The notes: generated from the letters alone by a model not told the origin. A DNA stretch of 64,000 nt from Tillandsia leiboldiana (GCA_029204045.2 CM055066.1:48190972-48254971); one strand, 5' to 3'; positions 8,908 through 20,688 are shown, counted from the first letter of the stretch. Made by a program: numbers and translations.

Positions 8908-11900
8908 TGTGAGGACCCGAATTTCCACAAGAGGATTGCTGTTGGATCAACAGAGCTTCTACAGTGTGTTTAGCAGCTTTTGGAGGCCTTTGCTGTGTGT
9001 TGGAGGTGTTTGCGCGCGAATCGGACCTCAGGATTGGATCCAGCGCGAAATTTGAATTAAGAATACCTTTCCGGATGCCTTTGAATAATTTTAGAAGCGG
9101 AATTTGGCAAAACGGACAACGGATTTGGATTCAGCGTGCGAAAACGATGAAAATGGGATGTTTGCTTGATCTTTGCACCATCGGTTACTGTTCACGCCGG
9201 AACAGTAACTCCGGCGACCGGCGGCGACCGGCGGGGGGCGGAGCACGGCGGCGCAGCGGCGGATTGCGGTGGCGGGCAGCGCGGGCAGGCGCGGGCAGGC
9301 GCGGATGCGGGCGCGGGCAGGCGCGGATGCGGGCGCGGGCAGGCGCAGGCGCGGGCGCGGGCTGGCGCGGCGTACGAAGATGGGTGTGCCACGTGGCGGC
9401 TTCCCATTGGATGCGCTGGAGACACGTGGCGGCTTTGGATTCGACGGGTGCATCAGGTTTGTGCACCGGGCGCAGCGAGAGTTGGCGTTGACACGTGGCG
9501 CTCTGTGATTGGGCGGTCAACGCACGCGCGACAAGCGCGCGGGCGCGGCGCACGATGGACCGACCGGGAAACGTGTCGCCCGCTCATTGGCGGGCGCAGT
9601 GACCCAGCGGATCCGGCGTGAACCGCTGACCACGGTTCCCGCCGTGGACCGCGATGCCACGCGGCGCGCCGCGATAGGCGGGCGCGCGTGCGCCGGGCGC
9701 GCCGAGTGCGGAGCGGCTGATGTGGCACGCCATGAAGGATTCGAGCGCGCACAGTGCCTAGCTGTGGGCCGGATTCGGGCGCCCGAATCTTGCGCCCGAA
9801 TCCGGATCCTTTAGTGTTGTGGGCTGGGCCAATAAATACCCCTCCCCTCTCTCTTTTTCTGCTTTTTCTGAGCCTTAGAGAGGGATTGAGAGGGAGGAAC
9901 CTTTAGGGAACTTGTTCCTTGTGTTGTTGTTGATCTTGTGGTGGATCCCCTGGATTTTTGGAGGCTCGGCAGCGACGATCTTGGTTTTGCAGTGCGCCTC
10001 GACGTTTCCCATTTTCGGCCCGTTTTCATCGCAGTTCAGTCGGAATTTTCCTGTGCGCAAGCCAGGAGGAATTTTTGGGCGATTTCTACGACAGCGCGTT
10101 CCAAAGAGGTAAGGGTTCGATTTTTGTGTTGATCGTTTTGCTCCGTTTCGAAGTTTTGGCACGGTTCCCGAGGCACTTTACACCCCCCCTGTTTGCTGTG
10201 TGGGTTTTGGACAGCATCGGAGTATTTCGCTGATATCTTTGCGTTCAGACATTGGATTGAGGTGTGCCAATACTCGATTTTCATCTACACATCGCAAGGA
10301 ACGTCCTTGTATTTTTCTTGGAATTTTCTGAGTGTTCCCTGAAGGTGAAAATCCCACTTTTTCAGGGCAAAGTTCTACAGATTTTATACTTGAGATTTTT
10401 GAGGTGGTCACCTTGTTTATTTTGTAACTTGACGTACAAAACTCGGTTTGGGACGTGCAGGTACTCGTTTCGAAGGGCTCGTCGCGACGATCGTAGCGGT
10501 ATTTTTGTTGGATTTTTTGGAGTCCCTCCTATAGGTGAAAACATAGCCTCTTCTTGACTGATTTTTTTGGGGACAATGATTGGTTGTTTGTTTAATCGGG
10601 TACCGGTTGGTATTTTTGCAGTTGTTGCGGCAGGCGATGTATTCTCGGGCGTGAGCACTTTGGGACTTGGATTTAGCGATTGAGGTGGGTGGTTGTTGTA
10701 TCCCTATCTTTTGGTATGCTTACTAGGAATATCAGAATAACCCGATGTTAGAAAATGTTGAACAAATATTGATAACCTTGCATGCAAAAAGGGACCACAT
10801 AATTGATAGCCTATCCATGTGATTGAGACAATGGTATTGGAGCTTGATCATTATGCCATAATCACTTCTGTTAAAGTATTTATTTATGATCAGTTGTATG
10901 ATAGTACTTAGTGATTATGCAAAAAGGGATCATCACTTTGAGACATTGGTATTGGAGTTCATTGATATATCATGTTATCTATGTGAATAGATTAGTATAT
11001 TGAGACTTCATGATTTATGATATGTGAGCGCATTGGCGGGCGCTTTTACTTCTATTCTAGATGAGGACATTTGCATGCTTGTATGGACATCTAGATAGGC
11101 CACTATTTACTGCTACACTATCTTTGGGATTTGACTTAGGAGAAACCATGTTGCCACCTCTTCTCCTTTCATTGTGATACTTGGGGTATTGCTCGGGTTG
11201 AGCAGGGTTGTAGGATAGTGTAGCCAGGTTTGTTGAGTGGGATCGTCATACTAGATTGGGGTTTTGGGTTATTGCGGCTACCGCGGACATTGGGCGGTTG
11301 ACCGGATGTTTATTTATGTATCAGATTGGGGGTAGGATTCCTCTTGTGGATGGAGTTTCCCACTTATTGATTGTTATCTCTTGGATTGGGGGTTCGGGTT
11401 ATCTTTAGTAGAGGGTTTTTCCCCACATTGATCATTGTTATGATCCAGTCCTGAGACTCCTCCGGAGTGTGCGTCAGACAGACTTTGAGTCCTTGAGACT
11501 CCTTTGCTTCGGTGTTATGCGTAGTCTGGCATACCCATTGCGGCAGGCAGAGCAGGCAGTACCAGTGTCTACTGGTGGTCGGATTGGGTTATTTAGGCAG
11601 GCTTTTTGATACTGATGCATACTTTTAGCTATTCTTTTAGCTTGACATTTAGAGGCATATTAGTGGTAGCTTTTCTTCAGCAGTTACATTTTAGCTTACC
11701 ACCTTTCTCCTTTTCTTTTGCTTCTGGTAGACCTAGTGGGCATGTCAGAGTTGATGTTTTACCCACTAGGGGAGGCTACTATTTTTATAGTAGTTCTCAC
11801 CCCCATCGTCTTTTTCTTTGTTTCTCCCTTTGTTTTGCAGAGTCTTCTGCGGGAGTTGTTGGGTCGTCAGCAACTGATCGAGGTAAGAGGATGGCGGACT

Positions 11901-12242
11901 AGATAGAGAGTCCACCCGACAGTAGCTAGCTGGACTTTTGTTGTACCCCTATCTTCTCAGACAGTTTTTATTGTACTCTCTTTTGGGTCTGGCTTTAGCC
12001 AGCTGGTTGTATTTTTGTGGTGAGCTGGGAGAGTACTTGTATTTATTTACAGTCGTTCTTTACTTTATTTCCAGCTTTGGTCTGAGATGTTGTAGTTTTT
12101 AGTTCAGCTCTGATTTTATGCTCTTTTATTATTATCTCTTATATCTGAGCAGGTTACCGACGCTTCGTGTACGCGGGAAATACCGTGTGCATGGCGGATC
12201 TGTAGACGGGACCGGGTTCTGGTTTACACCCGGGGCGTGACA
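8908..12242 (+). repeat. Element A 3' LTR (3335 bp)
   Basis: Collinear with 835-4217. Differences include an extra GCGGATGCGGGCGCGGGC-type minisatellite unit near 9305-9330, a deletion of about 50 bp near 11447 and a TATA box changed to AATAAATA at 9831. The same G-box/CCAAT modules are present at 9391, 9493 and 9571, the last with one base changed in the G-box. Confidence 0.9.
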
Positions 12243-13062
12243 GCAGCCCTCTCGGCGAATCCAGTCTGAGTCAGTGGGGTCGCCAGCTGTGCTAGCGAGG
12301 GTGGCGGCCCGTATTGGCTAGCCTATTATTGCGGCGGTCCCTGAAGAGGGACTTGTCCATCGCTCCTGCCCCCAATTTTTTCAGCTAGCCCGGCCTGAGG
12401 CACCGGCATCGCTAACTATATTGGAGGTGGTGGCAGCCCATGCTGGCCAGCCTGATCCTGAGTCGGTCGCGATAGAGGGACATGTCCGCCGTTCCTGCCC
12501 CCAGCTTGTGGCTGGGCGAACGACGTTGGGGGAGGCAGACTTATCCCCCGATAAGCATCCGATTGCCGGCCGATGTTTTGCCACATCGGCCACGTCCCTG
12601 TTTGGTACGGGATCGGCTGCGGCTGTACCGCCTAGTGTTTGCGCATTTGGAAAGGACTCCACTTGTTGCGTCGGTATTACTGTCGGCGTCTGTCCTTCCC
12701 CCAGCAGCCGGGCCATATGGACAGGTGTTGCCGGTGGCCATATGTGAGCCGCCAGGGTTGATGGCATCGGCCATGATTGTGGCGAAGTGTATGGAAGTTT
12801 CGTCACACCTCTGTCGCACACCTCGCTTTGGGCTAACGAAGGCCAAGCCCGCCAGAATGGCTGTTACTGCGTCCAGACGCGCGTTGCGTGCCTGACTGTT
12901 TTTCTCGATTCGTGTTTGCGTTCGCTCAAGAGAATCTAGCGCTTGTTTCATTCGCCAGAATGCCTCTACTAGGCTTGGCTCATCCACAAATACTATTCGT
13001 GGATATTTTTCGGTAGGAGAGGTAAGAATTACCTGGCTGTCCCACTGGCGTGCCAAGAAGCT
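12243..13062 (-). pseudogene. Element Z gag, N-terminal part and primer-site region
   Basis: On the minus strand, just inside the LTR, comes a TTGGCACGCCAGTGGGA stretch (about 13039-13055). The same post-LTR segment occurs in B, W and Y and may be the primer site, although its tRNA was not identified. The gag N-terminus follows, a helical segment PSLVEAFWRMKQALDSLERT and QARNARLDAVTAIL (about 12985-12860). Then come low-complexity sequence and two more 129-bp-type proline-rich units (landmarks 12423, 12297). An open minus frame at 12541-13299 runs across the LTR border and is partly accidental. Frame breaks separate the segments. Confidence 0.6.
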
Positions 13063-14247
13063 TCTTGGAGCCAAAATGTGGCTTGCGCATGATTGGCCCC
13101 TGTTGGGTGACCCTCCAGAAGGTGTCGAAGTGCGCCGTGTGCCAACAATCAAGCGATCGGGCCAAGGAGGGATCCGCTCGGCCGGGTTCTCCTCTGGCAA
13201 CTCCTCGCAACCGCAACGACCGATGACTGTCGAAGCAGGTTCGCGTAGATAGAGAGGGATCGCCGGTTTCGACTCAAATGAGTCGAAACGTATATGCATA
13301 AATGTACGGTTGATGTGCCGATTATAACTTTAAAGCGCAATAAGGGTAAATAAAGACACGACCAGTGGGTCGGTTTACACTCTAAATGCAAAATAATAAG
13401 ATAAAGGCATGGCTGGGCCGGTTTACACTTTAAATTGATAAATAAAGACACGACCAAAAGACTGATTTACACTTTATATTGATAAAGAAGAAAGGGATAC
13501 AAGTGGGAAAAAGGGATAGAAGGATTAATTAAGCCTACTCTTAGGAAAGTAGTAAAAAAGAAGGAAAAAGAGTTAAATTATGCCTACTCCAAGATAAATG
13601 AAGAGCTGGGGTGGTACCGGGCTTACGAGGTAGCCGGACCCCTTTCTCTTCGATGGTTCGGATATTTATACACTCCCCGAACCATGTTTACAGGCGCTGA
13701 TTTAAAATCTCGGCGGGATTTGGAATAAATCATCGTGAAATCCTCGACTACCTTTTTTTTGAGTCGAAACTTCCTCAAATAGGAAAATAGTCGTTCTTCC
13801 GTCCAAGTTCTTCCCCTTTTTATCGCACCGATGCATAATCTTCGGCGCTTTCCAATACTGGAATCCGTTTGCCGTTTTTAGAATTCGTTGCGAGATTCAT
13901 ATCCCGAATCTCGTACCCTTCTTTTTCAGAGCCTTCATTTTCTAGCCTGATCAGCCGAAGGCTGACTTTATCTCTGCCTTTTTCGTCGTTTGACCTGGGC
14001 AGTTTGATCCTCCTTTGGCCAAAATCGCTCCTGGATGAGGCGATAATCTTCTTATCGGCTGCTTCTCCTATCGGTTGATGCCTTCAGCCGATAGCATGCA
14101 TCGTGTGATACGTTCTCATGCGACTGGGATCGATCCGGACCGAGATGCGGATCTTTCTCATTCCCAAAGTGGTATATGCGGATCTCTTTAGTCGATGGTA
14201 TACGCCACATGTCACTTCCCAAGGTGGTGAAAATTTTGGTCTCAACA
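13063..14247 (-). repeat. Element Z 5' LTR (minus orientation, 1185 bp)
   Basis: Plus-strand left end TCTTGGAGCCAAAATG matches TGTTGGGGCC of relatives; right end is TTTTGGTCTCAACA. It is closely related in sequence and length to the LTR of element C (18978-20333). It contains the hairpin TCAGCCGAAGGCTGA at 13951-13965. The flank at 14248 is another LTR of the family in the opposite orientation, so Z appears to have inserted into that older copy. Confidence 0.75.
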
Positions 14248-14970
14248 CGGCCGAAGACAAACACTAGACTACCTCAGTCGAGCGACGAAAGAGGCGAAGT
14301 CAGGGTCAACTCTGGGTTTTTCGAAGCCACAGAAGGAAAGACCTTGGAAGGAAAAAGTATGAGACTTGGGCGCTAATTTCGTAATAGTTTCCGGAACGGC
14401 AAGTGGCACCCGACATTAGAAAAACAACTACTATCCTATTAAGGAGAGTCGACTAAAAAGGAAGTAGTGGAGGAATTTACGATGACTCTCCTTAGATCAC
14501 GCCAGTTTCTAAAAATTGGCGGTTATACACAGTGGTTCGTAAATATATAAATAAGCGAACCAACGAAGTAATAAAGATCCTGCAACCTCGTAAGCCAGGA
14601 CCACCCCTGCTTTTTCATATCTTTACTACTTTTCTGGATAGATTTACCGTATTTTCTAAGAGTAGATTAATTGTAATTGGCTACTTGTTACTTTTGTAAC
14701 TCCCTTTTTTTCACTCAATACAATCCCCACAATCGGCTCCTCAGCCATTTGTTTTGTCACATCTTTGCCTCTCTCTCAATCTCCATATCCTGATTCGACT
14801 ATTCTAAGTCGGGCAGTCGCAAGAATTTATTGAGAAGTACCCGGTCGTGCAGATCCTTCCTCGACCCGATTACTTGATCTTTTTGGCACGCGGCGCATCA
14901 CATCTAGAGGGTCAACCACCCACGGGGCGATCGACAACCAACGGTCAGCGTGACATTTTCGGCCCCAACA
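14248..14970 (+). repeat. Truncated LTR of the Z/Y family (plus orientation)
   Basis: Collinear with the Y LTR from about 34862 to 35672: the GACGAAGAAGGCGGAGTC-like region, the TATA-type region, the AAGCCAGGACCACCCC stretch and the 3' end GGCCCCAACA. Its first 230 or so bases are missing, at the element Z border. It is followed by 13 bases and then the start of element B. Confidence 0.75.
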
Positions 14971-14983
14971 ATCGCTTACCGCC

Positions 14984-15922
14984 TGTTGGGGCCGAAAATG
15001 TCGGTGGTCGATTGGCCTCGGGTGTTCGTTTGACCCTCTGAGTGTGATGTGTCGTATGCCAATGGATCAAGCGATCGGGCCGAGGAGGGATCTACTCGGG
15101 CGGGTTCTTCTCACTCAACTCTCACGTCCGTTCGGCTTAGATTAGCGGAATCGGGATATAGAGGTGGAGAAAGACTGAGTCCAGCCTAGAGTAGCCGACT
15201 CAGAGAAATAGAGACAAATAATTGACACGACTGAAGAGCCGATTATGAATTGTATTGCTTAGAAAGGGAATAGGATAGGGATAGAAATTACAAGTAATCT
15301 ACTCCTAGAAAATGCAGTAAATTTATCTAGGAAAGTAGTAAATGCAGATATGAAAGATATGAAAAAACAGGGGGGTGGTCCTATTTACGAGGTTGCAGGA
15401 CCCTTATTTTTTCGGTGGTTCAGATATTTATACACTTCCTAACCACGTTTACAGGCGCCGATTTGAAATATCAGTGGGATTTGGGGAAAGTCACCGTGAA
15501 CTTCTCAACTACTTCCTTTTGAGTCAAAACTTCATCAAATAGGACAATAGCCATTTTTTCGTCCAGGTTTATCCTCTTAATTGACGAGCCGGAGCATGAT
15601 CTTCAGCGATTTCCAATGCGGGACGCCGCTTGCCACTTCGAAGTCCGTTGCGAGACTCGTGCCCCGAATCTCGTACACTTCCTCTCCAAAGCCTTCCTTC
15701 TCCGGCTTGATCAGCCGAAGGCTGACTTTGACTCCGCCTTCTTCATCGTTTGACCGAGGCGGTTTGATATTTGTCTTCGGCTGAGAGACGATCCTGGAAG
15801 AGACGATAATCCTCCTATTAACCGCTTCTCTTATCGGCTGACTCTCCTATCGACTGCTGTTTTGAGCCGATGGTAGATGCCATGTGTCGCTCTCTCAAGT
15901 GGCACGAATTTTGGTCTCAACA
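14984..15922 (-). repeat. Element B 3' LTR (939 bp)
   Basis: Plus-strand ends TGTTGGGGCCG and GGTCTCAACA. Contains hairpin TCAGCCGAAGGCTGA (15711-15725). The left end faces the preceding truncated LTR, giving a 17-bp inverted repeat with a 13-base spacer. Confidence 0.8.
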
Positions 15923-16429
15923 ATGCCCCCTCGGCAATCGCCTGATGTGTCGTTCGGGTGATTGTCGAAGTTTTAGCGTACTGACCGGCACTGGCTTCGA
16001 GGTCCGTACCCATTCATTTCGTACGTCGATCCTAATGTGATCCTTCTATCCCCCGGCTCCCCGACCGAGATATTTGATCTTCGTAGTAGATCTTTATGCT
16101 TTTGATCAAATCATTTTTGTTCGCGCCTTGGTCGCTTCTTCATTAAGGTTTCGTACCTTGATCTCCGCAATTTCTCTTCATTTGTACTGATCTGGCGTCA
16201 CCGCTCTATCCGACGGTTCGCGTCCGTTTGTGGATCGTTTCGCCATAAATGTTGCCGGTTTTCAAGGGGAGGCGGTTCCTGTTTCATCATCTTGAAACCC
16301 TAATCTCTCTTTTGCTGAGCATGTCGTCTTTCGAGGTTTAAATATTCCTTCTTACCTTAGTGCTCCCTTACCACTTTCTCTCATCTTTGCATCATCTCCT
16401 TTGCCACTTGCTAAGCCAACTCCCTTCCT
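15923..16429. other. Element B internal: polypurine side and PMD upstream region
   Basis: Holds the element polypurine tract (15923-15935, minus) and then sequence upstream of the antisense PMD gene, with a TATA-like TTTAAATATT at about 16338-16347 and a pyrimidine-rich stretch before the ATG. A captured promoter is possible but not shown. Confidence 0.4.
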
Positions 16430-18475
16430 ATGGCTTCTCGTGCTGCTTCGCTTCCGTCTAACTTCACCGTTGATTTTCGACTTCTTCGTCCGACAGCGGA
16501 GAATCCACTGCGCTTTCTCTATGGGCCTTCCTTTGTGGCAAATCTTTCTGAGGAAACATTCCCATTTACAACAGCTGGCATCCCGCTGTTGGCGGACAAA
16601 GTTTACCTTGACACTTGGGCTTCGGATAAACCCTTCGGGAGGAGACTTCATACTTGGCCTACCGCTTTTACCACTTATGTGCGGTGGCTTGATAGGGTTC
16701 AGGCTGCCTACGGGGACTTGTGGAAAGAGGTGGACGTCTTTGATGCTATTCAACTTTCTCGAAATACTTATCAGGCCGACCCGCTGCTTCTGGCCTCGGC
16801 CTTGTGCTTCTGGTCGTCGCGTTCTAACACTTTCTTCTTCCGTTCGGGGTCGTTTACCCCAACACTGATTGACGTGGCCGCCATCACCGACCTTCGTCCT
16901 CATGGTGTTACTCTCTCTCTGGCCTTTTCGGCCGACGGCATGGATGCCTTCGCTCATTCTCTGGATTCGAAGACAGATCTCTCATACGAGAGATTCGCAC
17001 AGATCTTTGCTGGTCGCAGGGTTGAGCCAGTGTCCAAGGATGAACACATTGCCTTCCTTTGGTACTGGTTGTGCTACAGTTTGTTCTGCACCCAGTCCCA
17101 GAAGATGAACTGGGACTTCCTGCCGATAGCCGTGGGGCTAGCAAATGGCCAAAAGCTCGTCCTTGCCCCTTACTTCCTCGCTTTCCTATATCGAGAGTTA
17201 CTTGAGGCGATAAAGCTAGCTCCTCGTGACGACAATCACCTAGTGATCGACTCAGGATGCAGCGTTCTGTATTTCCTACAACTATGTCTCCAATGTTACT
17301 TCCCTTCACTCCTTTGCCGCGCTGAGCTTCCTTCTGTTTCTCCCCAGCTCTCTGTGTCTTTTGGCCGATCTTTCGGCTTTCACGCGCCCTTCTCCTTGGG
17401 TAGCTCCCTCGATTTTTTGCGTTACTTTTGAGTGTTTTATACTGAGGAAAATCGGCCTTCAGGCCGTTGGGCACCTTTCGCCGCCCGGGACAACGGGCCT
17501 TCTTGGTTTCGAGAAAGATTCGAGTACATCTGCAACCAAGCAGAGTCGGCGGAACTCGCCGAGCATACTGTCGTATGGTACTCTTTCCTCGCTCCTCGAT
17601 ACTTGCACCTCTGCCTCAAAAACTGTTCTAAATTGTTGCCGAGTACCAAGGTTTACTCGCCTTATTTCGCAGCCCGCCAGTTCGGGCTAATCCAGGCGCT
17701 CTCGGCTCCGGCTTCTTACTTCACCGACAACTCCCATCGCGGTCGCCCTCAGACCAAGGAAGTAGCTGAAGTTGATCAAATTACTACTACCGGGAACTGT
17801 CTCAAACGGTACTTCATTTTCGTATCTTTCGAGGCAGTTCTTGGAGGCCTTTTCGATGACCTTTTCTGGCGATCGTGGAAGGACATCTGCGATGCCTTGT
17901 TTAGTATTAATCTTGACGAGGTGGTCGGTCGATTCGAGTTCGACATCGACCCTCTATCTAAGCCCATTATTCTTTTTCCTGAGTCTCTTCAACACCCCCT
18001 TTGTTGAACTATCTATTCTTCTCAGCCAGACCCTCTACTTCAGCTTCCGGGCCAGTCATCGTAGAGAGCACGATTCCTCTTCCTGCTCATTCGGTATGTC
18101 CTTCCTCCTCATCCTGGTTTCAAATTGTGTTAAATTTGCCTAAATCGTGCATGGTTCTCAGTCGTCCCGTCTGACGAGGGGACAACTCCGTCGCTCCCTT
18201 CCGGTTAGACGTTCTTCCAGGCGTACTCCGGCTACTTCGCGTTCAGCTAGAGACGAGCCTATTACTAAGAGTTCGGGTCATGGAACCTCAGCTGATATGG
18301 AGCCGCCGATCGCGTCGACTATCCCGGAGCATATGGACGTTGAGGACGAGGCTTCCCCTGAAGAAGCACCCCTTGAGGTATTTCTTATGTTTTTTCTCTT
18401 TTTCCAGCCGGTCGATCGGCTTATATTTATCTCTTTTTGTAGAAACTGCCCGAACCGAGCAACGCTCTCATCTGA
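16430..18475 (+). pseudogene. Captured plant mobile domain (PMD) gene, introns retained
   Basis: The reading frame opens at the ATG at 16430 and runs 525 codons to 18007, broken once by TGA at 17429-17431; both halves are in the same frame. It shows the plant mobile domain (aminotransferase-like, MAIN family) pattern. The segment ALCFWSSRSNTFFFRSGSFT leads to PTLIDVAAITDLRPHG at residues 125-162. Next come HIAFLWYWLCYSLFC, a LAPYFLAFLYREL helix and a YFAARQFGLIQ block. A frame change or extra intron near 18005-18026 leads to a serine/proline/arginine-rich tail split by two short canonical introns, 18094-18161 (GTATGT..TTCTCAG) and 18378-18442 (GTATTT..TTGTAG). It ends at TGA 18473-18475. PMD proteins act in transposon silencing and growth, and PMD ORFs occur as extra ORFs in Tat-lineage elements. 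The gene is antisense to element B. Confidence 0.75.
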
Positions 18476-18691
18476 GGTCGTGATATCCATGCCGTGAGCT
18501 TGAGCGTCCCTTTCAAGAGACAGTTGTGCTCTCTTGAGAGATCTCATCATTTGGGTCATTTGCCTGAATAATTGAGACAGGGTCGGCTCTCGTAGTACTG
18601 ACCTCCCACTGGTTTCGGGAGTCCCTTACATATTTACGGTAGGAAGAAGGTAAGAATTACCTGAGAGTCCCACTGGGCGTGCCACTAAAGT
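18476..18691 (-). pseudogene. Element B gag N-terminal remnant and post-LTR segment
   Basis: Minus-strand segment FRQMTQMMRSLKRAQLSLER (about 18568-18509) aligns with the gag N-terminal helices of Z (EAFWRMKQALDSLERTQ) and Y (LFGRMTRMIENS). The coding sequence stops making sense where the antisense PMD gene ends. The element's own post-LTR segment lies at 18640-18691. Confidence 0.6.
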
Positions 18692-18977
18692 TGTTAGGGC
18701 CAAAAATATCGGTGGTTGATCGGTCCCGGGTGTTCGTTTGACCCTCTGAGTGTAATGCGTCGCGTGCCAATGGATCAAGCGATCGGGCCGAGAAGGGATC
18801 TGCTTGGCTGGGTTCTTCTAACTCAACTCTCACGTCCGTTCAGCTTAGATTAGCCGAATCGGGATATAGAGGTGGAGAAAGGCTGAGTCCGGCCTAGAGT
18901 AGCCGACTCAGAGAAAAAGAGACAAAAAATTGGCATGGCTAAGGAGCCGATTAGGAATTGTATTGCTTAGAAAGGAG
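18692..18977 (-). repeat. Element B 5' LTR, truncated
   Basis: Matches the first 286 bp of the plus-strand view of the 3' LTR (TGTTAGGGCC..., through ATTGTATTGCTTAGAAAGG), then stops at the start of the element C LTR. The missing half was not found elsewhere in the window. Confidence 0.8.
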
Positions 18978-20333
18978 TGTTGGGGCCAAAATGTGGCTTG
19001 CGCGTGATCGGCCCCTTTGGGTGACCCTCCAGAGGTGTCGAAGTGCGCCGCGTGCCAACAATCAAGCAATCGGACCGAGGAGGAATCCGCTCGGTCGGGT
19101 TCTCCTCTGGTAACTTCTCACGATCGCTCGACTGAGGACAGCCGAAGCGGGCTTATAGAGGTACAGAGGGATCGCCGGTTTCGACCTAGGGTAGTCGAAC
19201 TGGGTAGAGATATAAATGTATGGCTGATTAGCCGATTGTAATGTCAAGGCAAATAGAGACACAGCTAGTGAGCCGGTTTATACTCTAAAAGCACAAATAA
19301 GCAAATAAAGACAGCCAATGAGCCGGTTTACACTCTAAATGTGTAAATAAGAAAGGAAAGCAAATAAAGACATGGCTGAGCCGGTTTACACTCTAAATGC
19401 ATAAATAAAGACACGATCAAATGGTCGGTTTACACTTTATATTGATAAAAAAGAAGGGAATACAAGTAGGGAAAAAGGGATAGAAGGATTACAATTAAGC
19501 CTACTCCTAGGAAAGCAATAAAAAAGAAGAAAAAAGAGTTAAGTTACCCTACTCCTAGATAAATGAAAAGATGGGGTGGTACCGGGCTTATGAGGTTGCC
19601 GGATCCCGATCTCTTCGATGGTTCAGATATTTATACACATCCCGAACCGACTTATTAGGCACCGATTTGAATTATCGACGTTTATTGGGAGAAATCATCA
19701 TGAAATCCTGAACGACTTCCTGACAAGTCGTCTATCCTTAGCAGGATAGTAACCTTTTTTCCGTCTAGGTTCGTCCCCTAGATGCCGCACCAGAGCGTGA
19801 TTCTCGGCGCCTTTCATTGGTGGGTGTTGCTTGCTGTTTTGGGTTGGTTGCGGGATTTGCGCCCGAAACCCGCACACCTTTTATTCGAAATCTTTTCTCT
19901 TTTGGCTCGAATCGGCCGACTGCCAACTCAGACTTTTGCCTTCTTCATCGACTGACTGAGATGATCTAGTGGACGTCGTCAGCCGAAGTTGTTCTTGGGT
20001 GATGCGCGATTTGTCAGCGCCTTACCCTGTCAACTGTTCCTTCTATCGACTGAAGCTTCTAGCCGATGGTATGTGTTGCACGCTGCTTTTTTTCGCGACT
20101 GAGACCTGTCCGAATCGGGATGCAGGCCCCTCTTCGGCTAACCCATCCTTCCGTCGACTAGTGCCTCCACCCGATGGTATGTCGCACGCGGGATGCCTTT
20201 ACACTCGGGGCTAGCCTCAAATAGGTCGTGCGTCCCTCTTTGCTGGCTCATACCCCTATCGGCTGATATCCTTCAACCGATAGTTGACGGTACATGTCGC
20301 TCCCTCTTGTGGTAGAAAAATTTCGTCTCAACA
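18978..20333 (-). repeat. Element C 3' LTR (1356 bp)
   Basis: Plus-strand ends TGTTGGGGCC and CGTCTCAACA. Close relative of the Z LTR. Next to it at 20334-20345 lies the reverse of a polypurine tract (ATGCACCCTCGAC), so this is the 3' LTR of a minus-strand element whose body continues to the right and is split by the copia insertion. Confidence 0.8.
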
Positions 20334-20461
20334 ATGCACCCTCGACAATCGCCTGATATGTTGCTCGGACGATTGTCGAAATTTAGTCAACTCCTGCCAC
20401 CAGAGACGATGTTTAGTGCTATTATGGCTAAATTCTTGCTCACTACCCGAGAAATTTGTAT
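20334..20461 (-). mobile_element. Element C internal region, part 1
   Basis: 128 bp from the element C polypurine tract to the copia insertion. It is related to 15923-16050 of element B and to 38205-38306 of Y (the CAATCGCCTGA..TTGTCGAA stretch). It ends with TGTAT, the copia target duplication. Confidence 0.7.
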
Positions 20462-20688
20462 TGTTACGGAATTTGAGTTGGCGTATTTCGTGAATTTGGT
20501 TAAGTCTTGAAGATTGAAGGTAAAGGAAGTTGGATCATATAACTCAATCTCAAGAAAGAAGAATTCAAAAGGATCAGGTATGTTTAACTTAATATCTTTG
20601 GTGATCCGAATACTTCTTATAGCGTAGAAACACTTGGATGGATTTGTTATTGCATAAATATCAAAAACTGGACATGGGACATGTTCAG

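Larger units (their letters stand above)
835..12242 (+). mobile_element. Element A: complete Ty3/gypsy LTR retrotransposon, decayed
   Basis: Two direct repeats of about 3.35 kb, both starting TGTGAGGACCCG and ending GGCGTGACA, flank 4.69 kb with a tRNA-Met-type primer site, gag, protease, reverse transcriptase, RNase H and integrase in Ty3/gypsy order, and a polypurine tract. Target duplication is CCAGC (830-834) against GCAGC (12243-12247), one mismatch. Removing the element rejoins the repeated gag array of element Z, which confirms the boundaries. Domain order, the long LTRs and an integrase C-terminal stretch like those of chromodomain elements suggest the Tekay/Del lineage. Many stops and frameshifts make it non-autonomous. 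The LTRs differ by a few percent plus indels, so it is much older than the copia insertion. Confidence 0.9.
14984..18977 (-). mobile_element. Element B: non-autonomous LTR element with antisense PMD gene
   Basis: Minus-strand element. Its 3' LTR is 14984-15922, with a polypurine tract (reverse of ATGCCCCCTCGGC) next to it at 15923-15935. Its 5' LTR is at 18692, where only 286 bp remain before element C begins. The sequence after the 5' LTR (about 18664-18691, reverse of CCCACTGGGCGTGCCAC) matches Z and Y. Of gag only the N-terminal helix is left (18480-18590). The remaining internal 2.6 kb carries a plant-mobile-domain gene on the opposite strand. No reverse transcriptase or integrase is visible, so mobilisation would need enzymes in trans. 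Confidence 0.75.

Noticed and set aside
12541..13299. 252-codon minus-strand ORF as one gene
   Set aside because: It starts within the element Z LTR and crosses the primer-site region. Only the part near 12860-12990 has family support, the rest being out of frame relative to the repeats.
16352..17474. Minus-strand ORFs (201 and 188 codons) opposite the PMD gene as element B gag
   Set aside because: The plus strand shows ordered PMD motifs and a 525-codon frame. The minus frames are its shadow, without gag motifs.
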